DNA of 11,828 nt from Thermoanaerobaculia bacterium (GTDB lineage Bacteria > Acidobacteriota > Thermoanaerobaculia > UBA5066), in NCBI GenBank assembly GCA_023717585.1, contig JAMQPJ010000076.1:1-11828 (forward strand), in the 5' to 3' direction. The position numbers and the translations under genes were made by a program. Under the pieces are notes generated by a model. That model worked only from the letters and a program-made list of their open reading frames with translations. It was not told the origin of the DNA and made no database searches. Of this stretch, positions 6,795 to 11,828 are shown piece after piece. Every line of letters starts with the position of its first letter. The first letter of the stretch is position 1.

Positions 6795-7631
6795 ATGCGA
6801 ATTGGCCGCAACCTCAGGAAGCGGGTTTTTTTCGCGACGGCCGTCGCCGCCATCCTGATGGCGACCGGGGCCGGCGCGCAGACACCGATACCCACGCTTC
6901 CCCCTTTGCCGCCGCTCCCAGCGGCGAGCGGAACATCGACGCCCGCGGCGGCCGCGACGCAGCCGCCGGCAGCGCCTCTCCCCATGGAGGCAGCCGCCGT
7001 CACCCCGTCGCCGGCAGCACCTTTGCCCACGCCCGCGCCCGCACGCCTCCCGGCGGAGCGATCCGCGGCCCCCGAATCGCCGGGCGGCCTGCCGTCGAGC
7101 GTCGTGATCCTGCTCGGCATCGGCGTCCTCGTGCTCGTCGCGACGCTCGTCGTCGTGCTCACCGTGCTGTTGAAGAAGCCGGTGGTCATCAACGTCCCCT
7201 CGCGTTCCGCGGCGCCGCCGCCGATCCCCGAGGGACCCGCGCCCGCTGGATGGACCGACAGCGGCGTCGTCCACGCCGGGCAGCCTCCGGCCGGCGTGCT
7301 GGACGTCCTCCCCGGCCGGGTCCTCGTCGACGAAGGCGACCGGCAGACCGAGCTCCGGATCTTCCGAACTTCTCCCGCCGAGCGCGTCGAGACCACGATC
7401 GGCCGCGATCCCGGCCCGCCGTACCGCCACATCCAGCTCCTCCCGGAATCCGTTTCCGGCAAGCACGCGAAGCTCGTCTTCGACAAGCGGAGCTATTCCC
7501 TCATCAATTACGCCCGGACCAACCCGACCCGCGTGAACGGCGAGGAGATCGGGGAAAACGCCTCGCGGCGCCTCATGGACAACGACCGCATCGAGATCGG
7601 CGGAGTCTTCATGACGTACCGCGAGCACTGA
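6795..7631 (+). CDS. Membrane-anchored FHA-domain protein
   Basis: 278 residues. A Sec-type signal peptide is clear: basic MRIGRNLRKR (1-10), hydrophobic VFFATAVAAILMATG (11-25), and a likely AGA|Q cut after 28. Then comes a Pro/Ala-rich stretch (29-100), one transmembrane helix (102-126) ended by KK, a flexible linker, and a C-terminal FHA domain (about 175-278). FHA hallmarks are present: TIGRD (201-205), SGKH (221-224) and NPTRVNG (243-249). The predicted topology is N-terminus outside and FHA in the cytoplasm, where it could read phosphothreonine made by the kinase at 9169-10362. This matches the role of Fha in the T6SS threonine phosphorylation pathway, but the classical Fha1 is not built this way, so a direct match is not claimed. 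The gene ends 3 bases before the PP2C ATG, so translation of the two is probably coupled. Confidence 0.85.
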   Translation: MRIGRNLRKRVFFATAVAAILMATGAGAQTPIPTLPPLPPLPAASGTSTPAAAATQPPAAPLPMEAAAVTPSPAAPLPTPAPARLPAERSAAPESPGGLPSSVVILLGIGVLVLVATLVVVLTVLLKKPVVINVPSRSAAPPPIPEGPAPAGWTDSGVVHAGQPPAGVLDVLPGRVLVDEGDRQTELRIFRTSPAERVETTIGRDPGPPYRHIQLLPESVSGKHAKLVFDKRSYSLINYARTNPTRVNGEEIGENASRRLMDNDRIEIGGVFMTYREH

Positions 7632-7634
7632 GGG
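7630..7634 (+). promoter_or_regulatory. Stop-embedded Shine-Dalgarno of the PP2C gene, favouring a GTG start
   Basis: GAGGG starts inside the FHA gene's TGA stop. It abuts the ATG at 7635 with no gap but lies 6 bases before an in-frame GTG at 7641. The GTG is therefore the better spaced start; the product differs by only two residues. Confidence 0.5.
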
Positions 7635-9179
7635 ATGGAAGTGGGCGCCGAAGCAGGCACTCTCCCGTCCCGGTACCTCGCCGGCGGTCTTTCCGAGAAG
7701 GGCCGCCGGGAGTCGAACGAGGATGCCGCGATTCTCGCGGTCCTTCCGCCGTCCTCCGCACTGCGGGCCTATGCCGTCCTCAGCGACGGCATGGGCGGCC
7801 ACAATGCCGGAGAGGTCGCTTCGCGCCTCGCCGTCGAGATCTTCAAGGAGAAGGTCCAGGCCTTCGCCGCGCGCCCCGATGCCCGAGCTCTCACGCCGGC
7901 GGCGATCGAGGCCGAGATTCGCCAGTGGATCGCCGAGGTCAACCGCGAGATCTACCAGCGGGGGAAGGCATCGGCCGAGCAGAAGGGGATGGGCGCGACG
8001 CTCGCGTTCGCGATGATCCTCGCCGACGACCGCCTCGTCGTGGCCAACGTCGGGGACAGCAAGATCTTCGTCGTCTCCGGCCTGAGCGTCCGGCAGCTCT
8101 CGGTGGACCACACCGCGCTCGCCGAGCAGCGTCGCGCCCTTGGCTCCGACTCGGTCGCCCCCGAAGACGACGCCAGCAATCCATTCGCGCACGCCCTGAC
8201 CCGGAGTCTCGGCCAGGAAAAGAAGGTCGACCCCGACGTGCGGAGCGACCTGACGCTCGGCACCGGCGACGCCGTCCTCCTCACGACCGACGGCGTCACG
8301 GACGTCCTCGAGGCCGAGCGCTTTCTCACGGCTCTCGAAACGACGGGCAGCCTCCAGGAGGCGGCGGACGAGATCTATCGCCTCGCGTTCGAGGCAGGCT
8401 CGAAGGACAACATCTCCGTCGCCCTCCTTTCGCGCGGGACTCCAGCCCGGCTCGGGCTCGGCAAGGCCGGGCAGCCGGACACCGCCGAGCCGCTCCCTTC
8501 GCACAGCGGCGACGGATTGCTCATCGCGGGTGCGGCTTCGGCGCCCCTCGACTTGCCCGCGTCCCGCCCCCGTGCGAGCCGGCTCGCGGCCTTCGGCTTC
8601 GGCGCGTTCGCCCTGCTCGCCATCCTCCTCGCCGTCGGCATCTTCTGGCGGCGGCCCCCGACTCCGCCGGGCCCTCCAGCCGCTGCTCCTCCCAGGCCGG
8701 CGGTGCTGGTATCGACGGCCCCGCCTTCCGCGGCTCCGGTATCGCCACCCGCGACGCCGCTTCCCGCGGCTCCCTCGCCTTCACCATCGGGGACGGAGAC
8801 TCCGGATCGAGGCGCGCGGGCACAGGCCCCGACACGTCCCGCTCCGCAACTTGCGCGCATGCCGGCCGAGCCGTCGTTCCGGACCCCGGCCGTCCTCAGC
8901 GGGCTCAAGCCGCTCGAGTTCCCGCCGACGCCGACCGTAACGTCGACCGCGACCCACACGCCGACGCCGACCGCGACGGACGTGGCGACGCCCACGATCG
9001 CTGCGCCCGCGTTGCCGGGAAAGGCGCCGCGGGTGCGCGCTCCTTCGCCCGCGTCCGCGCCCGCGCCCGCCGCGACACCCGCACCACCACCAGCTCCAGC
9101 GTCCGCTCCGGCGTCCGCTCCGACGCCCGCTCCAGCGTCAGCTCCGACGTCCGCTCCGACGCCCGGCGTCAGCTTCTGA
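7635..9179 (+). CDS. Membrane-anchored PP2C-type protein phosphatase with Pro/Ala-rich external tail
   Basis: 514 residues. The PP2C (PPM) domain covers about 14-268 with all metal-binding blocks: RRESNEDA (24-31), SDGMGGHNAGE (50-60), VGDSKIF (139-145), TTDGVTD (217-223) and KDNISVALL (257-265). It should be a Mn/Mg-dependent phosphoserine/threonine phosphatase opposing the kinase encoded at 9169-10362, as PppA opposes PpkA in the T6SS threonine phosphorylation pathway. Unlike the usual soluble PppA-type enzymes, it continues with a linker, one transmembrane helix (317-338, ended by WRR) and a low-complexity tail of about 175 residues rich in Pro, Ala, Thr and Ser, expected outside the membrane. 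The tail ends in tandem S-A-P-[A/T] units encoded by a 12-bp DNA repeat. The start may be GTG at 7641 rather than ATG at 7635. Its 3' end overlaps the convergent kinase gene by 11 bases. Confidence 0.92.
   Translation: MEVGAEAGTLPSRYLAGGLSEKGRRESNEDAAILAVLPPSSALRAYAVLSDGMGGHNAGEVASRLAVEIFKEKVQAFAARPDARALTPAAIEAEIRQWIAEVNREIYQRGKASAEQKGMGATLAFAMILADDRLVVANVGDSKIFVVSGLSVRQLSVDHTALAEQRRALGSDSVAPEDDASNPFAHALTRSLGQEKKVDPDVRSDLTLGTGDAVLLTTDGVTDVLEAERFLTALETTGSLQEAADEIYRLAFEAGSKDNISVALLSRGTPARLGLGKAGQPDTAEPLPSHSGDGLLIAGAASAPLDLPASRPRASRLAAFGFGAFALLAILLAVGIFWRRPPTPPGPPAAAPPRPAVLVSTAPPSAAPVSPPATPLPAAPSPSPSGTETPDRGARAQAPTRPAPQLARMPAEPSFRTPAVLSGLKPLEFPPTPTVTSTATHTPTPTATDVATPTIAAPALPGKAPRVRAPSPASAPAPAATPAPPPAPASAPASAPTPAPASAPTSAPTPGVSF
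9093..9164 (+). repeat. Six tandem 12-bp repeats in the phosphatase tail
   Basis: Six head-to-tail copies of GCTCC[A/G][A/G]CG[T/C]C[C/A] start at 9093, 9105, 9117, 9129, 9141 and 9153. They encode tandem [S/P]-A-P-[A/T] units near the phosphatase C-terminus. The copies differ at a few positions, so the array is not brand new, but slippage could change its length among relatives. Confidence 0.85.
9169..9179. other. 11-bp convergent overlap of phosphatase and kinase genes
   Basis: The phosphatase TGA is at 9177-9179 on the plus strand and the kinase TGA reads 9171 to 9169 on the minus strand, so the last codons of each gene lie in the other. There is no room for a terminator between them. The only symmetry, CTTCTGAAG (9173-9181), is too short to act as one. 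Confidence 0.9.
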
Positions 9180-10362
9180 AGAAGAGGAAGGCCGCCCCCA
9201 CGCACGCCGCGACAAAGGCCAGGATCCCGAGGGCGAGGACGAGAAAGCCGACGCCGGGTCGCGAGCCGGACCCGGGCCGAGCGACTTCCGCCGCAGGAAG
9301 GGGCGACGCCGATGATCCGCCGACGCCCCTGGCCGAGGCTTCGCGAGGCGAGCCGATGGACACGGGGCGAGGCGGAGGTTCGGGAAAAGAGACCGCGCGC
9401 AGCCTGGGAAGCGTCGGTGCGGCGTCGAAGCGCTGAGGCAGGAGGGCGTACCCGATCGAGGCCACGCGGTAGACGGAAGCCGCCGCCCGCGGGAGGTCGA
9501 GGACCGCCCGCGGATGAAACCTCCGAAACTCGCCCAGCCGCCGGACGACGGCGTCGGAAGACGGCCTTTTCTCCATCTCGGTCTCCAGGAGGCTCTCCAC
9601 GAACGCCGACAAGGCGCCGCCCGCCTCGCCCGCGCCCTCGCGCGGTTCCAGCTTCGGCGCCGCCCTTTTCTTCTGGGCCTTCATCACGCGTTCCGGTGTC
9701 TCACCCGGGAACGGCGGCTTTCCGGACAGCCACTCGAACAGGAGAACACCGAACGAAAAGACGTCGCTCCGGGGATCGATGAGCCCGGCTGCGCCCTCTC
9801 CCGTCAGGAGCTCCGGCGAGGCGAACGGGACGCGGCCCAGGAACGCCCCCGCCATGGTCAGATCCTCGTTCGACCCGATGTCCTTTGCGACGCCGAGGTC
9901 GATCAGCCGCGGGTTGAGACCAAAGCGGCGCGTCTCGACGAGAACGTTGTCGAACGCGATGTCGCGGTGGAGGATTCCCTGGACGTGCAGGGCATCGAGC
10001 GCGGAGGCGATGCCGTAGGCGAGGCGGACGACTTCGTGAACCGGCGCCGAGCGATACGCCGAGAGAGGTTTGCCCTCGATCCATTCCATCAACGCCCAGC
10101 CCGTGCCCCCGTCCTCCTCTTCGCCGCAGCCATAGAGAGCCGGAAACGCGGGGTGCTCCATCCTCGAGAGGATCCGGCATTCGCGCTGGAACCGTTCGCG
10201 AGGACGGAAGGCGGGGTCCATTCGGTCGAAGGGGTAGATCTTCGCGGCCAGGCGGGCTCCGGTCCCTCGATGGCGCGCGGAAAAGACCTCACCCGAACCG
10301 CCCCGGCCCACGATCTCGCCGAGCTCGATCTCCTCGAGGCCGAATCCGAAGCGCGACGTCAC
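9169..10362 (-). CDS. Membrane-anchored Ser/Thr protein kinase (Hanks type)
   Basis: 397 residues, GTG start at 10362 with GAGGGA 8 bases upstream. The kinase domain covers about 12-285: glycine loop VGRGGSGEVF (18-27), AAK with Lys41, the helix-C glutamate in RECRIL (60-65), HRDIAFDN (132-139), LIDLGVAKD (153-161), ASPELL (181-186), RSDVFSFGVLLFEWLSG (198-214) and the late arginine in KRPS (265-268). ATP-binding Lys41, catalytic Asp134, Asn139 and metal-binding Asp155 are all present, so activity is expected. Two variations stand out: the catalytic-loop lysine two residues after Asp134 is Ala136, and DFG is DLG. A Pro/Ser-rich linker (about 320-370) leads to one transmembrane helix (371-394) with only three residues after it. 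It is third in a tight same-strand run after the genes at 11030 and 10375, and tail to tail with the PP2C gene. It is the likely PpkA-equivalent of this locus. Confidence 0.9.
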   Translation of the reverse strand: MTSRFGFGLEEIELGEIVGRGGSGEVFSARHRGTGARLAAKIYPFDRMDPAFRPRERFQRECRILSRMEHPAFPALYGCGEEEDGGTGWALMEWIEGKPLSAYRSAPVHEVVRLAYGIASALDALHVQGILHRDIAFDNVLVETRRFGLNPRLIDLGVAKDIGSNEDLTMAGAFLGRVPFASPELLTGEGAAGLIDPRSDVFSFGVLLFEWLSGKPPFPGETPERVMKAQKKRAAPKLEPREGAGEAGGALSAFVESLLETEMEKRPSSDAVVRRLGEFRRFHPRAVLDLPRAAASVYRVASIGYALLPQRFDAAPTLPRLRAVSFPEPPPRPVSIGSPREASARGVGGSSASPLPAAEVARPGSGSRPGVGFLVLALGILAFVAACVGAAFLFFRS

Positions 10363-10370
10363 CGGCCGTT

Positions 10371-10376
10371 TCCCTC
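10371..10376 (-). promoter_or_regulatory. Kinase Shine-Dalgarno nested in the preceding stop codon
   Basis: The minus strand reads TGAGGGA: the TGA stops the coiled-coil membrane protein, and GAGGGA lies 8 bases before the kinase GTG at 10362. This arrangement supports the GTG start and suggests translational coupling. Confidence 0.6.
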
Positions 10377-11019
10377 ACTTCGTCGCGGGGGGCGGCGCGG
10401 GCGCGGGGGCGCCCTCGAGACGCCTGAGGCGCGTGTCGAGGTTGTTGCGATCCTGGACGTAGGTCTTCCCGAAATCTTCGGCCCACTTCTCGACTGACTT
10501 CAGGGAGGTGCGAAGCTCCGCCGCCTCCCGGCGCGCCGTGGCGGCATCCAGTTTTGCCGCCTCGATGTCGGCCTGGAGGAGCTGACGAACTCCCTCCAGC
10601 TCGCGCCTCTGCGCGTCCTGCTGCTCGGTGAGCTTCTTCTCGAGGCCCGACAGGGCGTCGAGGATCGGCTGAATCTGCTTCCGCGTCGCCGCGTCCATCG
10701 ACTGGATCTGTTTCTCGAGAGTCGTCTTCGTCGCGACCTGGCTTCGGAAAGCCTGAAAGACGAGCGAGCCGAGCGCCGCCGCGACGACGACGAAGGCGGC
10801 CGTCAGGAACGCCAGCCCGATCTTCAGATTCCGGTTCGAGTGCCCGATCGACTCGGCGAGGTTCTTGAAGAAGACCGTGGAGCCCTGAACGACTCCCTGC
10901 CCCCGGGACTGCGCGCGCGCATTGGACAGCATGTCTTTCAGTGACTTCGCTTCGCCCCGGGCCGGGCTCGAAGCGGTGGCGTCGACATCGCCGGGACGTC
11001 CAGGTCGGTTCTCGGTCAT
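10375..11019 (-). CDS. Single-pass membrane protein with coiled-coil domain, function unknown
   Basis: 214 residues; I do not recognise a family. The N-terminus (1-64) is polar with several Ser/Thr and basic residues and no signal peptide. One hydrophobic helix IGLAFLTAAFVVVAAALGSL (67-86) is followed by a long helical, coiled-coil-like segment (about 92-203) rich in Gln, Glu, Lys and Arg, then a short Ala/Pro tail. The positive charge before the helix (SNRNLK, 61-66) suggests an N-in topology with the coiled coil outside. The start ATG at 11019 has AAGGAG 5 bases before it, overlapping the previous gene's stop. Twelve bases separate its stop from the kinase start. Cotranscription with the kinase suggests it is a sensor, scaffold or substrate in the same pathway; this is inference. 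Confidence 0.75.
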   Translation of the reverse strand: MTENRPGRPGDVDATASSPARGEAKSLKDMLSNARAQSRGQGVVQGSTVFFKNLAESIGHSNRNLKIGLAFLTAAFVVVAAALGSLVFQAFRSQVATKTTLEKQIQSMDAATRKQIQPILDALSGLEKKLTEQQDAQRRELEGVRQLLQADIEAAKLDAATARREAAELRTSLKSVEKWAEDFGKTYVQDRNNLDTRLRRLEGAPAPAPPPATK

Positions 11020-11024
11020 GTCCG

Positions 11025-11030
11025 CTCCTT
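11025..11030 (-). promoter_or_regulatory. Stop-embedded Shine-Dalgarno of the coiled-coil membrane protein gene
   Basis: The minus strand reads TGAAGGAG: the upstream gene's TGA (11032-11030) shares its last A with AAGGAG, which lies 5 bases before the ATG at 11019. It fixes the start and suggests coupled translation. Confidence 0.75.
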
Positions 11031-11828
11031 CATTCGCGCATGCGATGAACGGATCTTAGGGCCATCGCGGCGACGGCCCCCGTGGGACCGGCCTGGCTGC
11101 TCCGGCGAGTTTCCCCTGCCGAGGCGCCGCTCAGGAGAGAGATCAGAACCCACAGGACGGCGACAAAGAGGACGATGATGGCGGCGACGATCAGTCCTAT
11201 GCCGATACCGCGAATTCGCCGACCGGTCGCTTCGGGGGCGGGAGCGGACGCCGCCGGCGCAACGGCACGCGGAACCGCGGGCGGCGGCGCCATGAAGGCC
11301 GGTGGCGGCTCGCCGTAAACGACCAGCCTCTGGCCCGGCTTCGGGGGCGCCACCGGGGCGCGCTCGCTCGCGCGATTGGACGCGTTCGCCGGCTCGGGGC
11401 GGAGCGCGGGCTCGGGCGGCGGCGCCGATGGGAGCGGCTCGGGAGTCGACGCCAGCTTCAACGGAGGAAGAGGCTCCAGCATGGCCTGCTGCCTCAGCTT
11501 TTCGATGACGTCGTCGAGCCTCTCGGTCTTCTCCTCGAGGACGTTGGACGGGGAACGGGCCGGCTCCGGGGGCGCGTCCGTCGCCGCGCCTCCCGCCCAC
11601 ATGGAGATCTCGGCGAACCGCTCCGATCTCTCGAAAACCGCGGTCTCCGCCGTTTTCGTGGCGTCCAGAGGGGCCGGCGGAGGAAGCAGATCCGTGCTCG
11701 CCGGACTCTCCCTGGCTGGAGCCTCGTGTGTCGGGGTGTCCGCCGGCGGCGGAGGGCTGGCGGCGGCCGTTGGCACGGCGGGAGAAGACAAGGCGACGAA
11801 GCGCTCGGTGTGCGACTCCGGCACATCG
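11030..11828 (-). CDS. Pro/Ala-rich single-pass membrane protein (partial, continues past right edge)
   Basis: The frame stays open to the window edge, so the N-terminus is probably missing; a GTG at 11824 is a possible start but its upstream site is out of view. The visible 264 residues are mostly low complexity (Pro, Ala, Ser, Glu). Short ordered-looking pieces are VFERSERFAEISMWAGG (63-79) and a charged helix VLEEKTERLDDVIEKLRQQA (95-114). After GQRLVVYGEPPPAFM (164-178) and a basic GRRIR (201-205) comes one strong transmembrane helix (206-232), then a tail of about 30 residues. The basic residues before the helix suggest a cytoplasmic N-terminal part. A folded domain may lie upstream of the edge. 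It is first of three tightly spaced genes ending with the kinase, 10 bases before the next ATG. Function unknown; a scaffold or signalling adaptor is a guess. Confidence 0.65.
   Translation of the reverse strand, partial: DVPESHTERFVALSSPAVPTAAASPPPPADTPTHEAPARESPASTDLLPPPAPLDATKTAETAVFERSERFAEISMWAGGAATDAPPEPARSPSNVLEEKTERLDDVIEKLRQQAMLEPLPPLKLASTPEPLPSAPPPEPALRPEPANASNRASERAPVAPPKPGQRLVVYGEPPPAFMAPPPAVPRAVAPAASAPAPEATGRRIRGIGIGLIVAAIIVLFVAVLWVLISLLSGASAGETRRSSQAGPTGAVAAMALRSVHRMRE

Noticed and set aside
6465..8504. 679-codon open frame on the minus strand
   Set aside because: It lies antisense to the pseudokinase, FHA and PP2C genes, whose motifs are unmistakable. Its translation is Arg/Gly-rich without recognisable domains, a usual shadow of G+C-rich coding DNA.
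8928..9000. CGACGCCGACCG recurrences as a CRISPR or satellite array
   Set aside because: They are irregular, in frame with the Pro/Thr-rich phosphatase tail and explained by codon choice for P-T-x repeats.
9173..9181. CTTCTGAAG as a bidirectional terminator between PP2C and kinase genes
   Set aside because: Only four base pairs around a single base, no G+C-rich stem and no T-run.
7250..9436. 728-codon open frame on the plus strand
   Set aside because: It is a +1-type shadow of the FHA and PP2C genes, composed mainly of Arg, Pro and Gly, and it even runs into the convergent kinase gene.
9514..10497. 327-codon plus-strand frame over the kinase gene
   Set aside because: It is antisense to a kinase domain with all landmark motifs and has no support of its own.

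Overview
The window is G+C-rich DNA with tightly packed genes from a Gram-negative-type bacterium. Starts at GTG and possibly TTG, Ala/Pro-rich linkers and eukaryote-like kinase signalling in a type VI secretion (T6SS) setting fit an Acidobacteriota- or Myxococcota-like lineage. That placement is inferred from style alone; no taxonomic marker gene is present. I see no rRNA, tRNA, CRISPR array, insertion sequence or integrase.

Layout. (1) At the left edge, on the minus strand, lies the N-terminus of a TssB-like T6SS sheath subunit that runs off the window (1-189). (2) Divergent from it is a 514-residue SAM methyltransferase of the MethyTransf_Reg / protein-lysine-methyltransferase type (268-1812). 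(3) A minus-strand run, read right to left, holds a YkgJ-type cysteine-cluster protein (5059-5838), two paralogous proteins of a family I do not recognise (3946-5007 and 3135-3911), and a protein of visibly lower G+C with a peptidoglycan-binding-like N-terminus that looks like T6SS cargo (1832-3025). (4) A plus-strand run holds a degenerate kinase-like protein (5948-6760), a membrane-anchored FHA protein (6795-7631) and a membrane-anchored PP2C phosphatase (7635-9179). (5) Converging on it is a minus-strand run: a Pro/Ala-rich single-pass membrane protein cut by the right edge (11030-11828), a coiled-coil single-pass membrane protein (10375-11019) and a membrane-anchored Ser/Thr kinase (9169-10362).

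Working model. Kinase, phosphatase and FHA reader match the parts list of the threonine phosphorylation pathway known to control some T6SSs (PpkA, PppA, Fha). Here all three are single-pass membrane proteins, and a pseudokinase and two further single-pass proteins accompany them. Kinase and phosphatase genes overlap tail to tail by 11 bp. The paralog pair and the candidate effector lie between the sheath gene and this signalling block, so they are the best candidates for undescribed T6SS components or cargo. Function from neighbourhood is inference; the domain calls rest on motifs visible in the translations.
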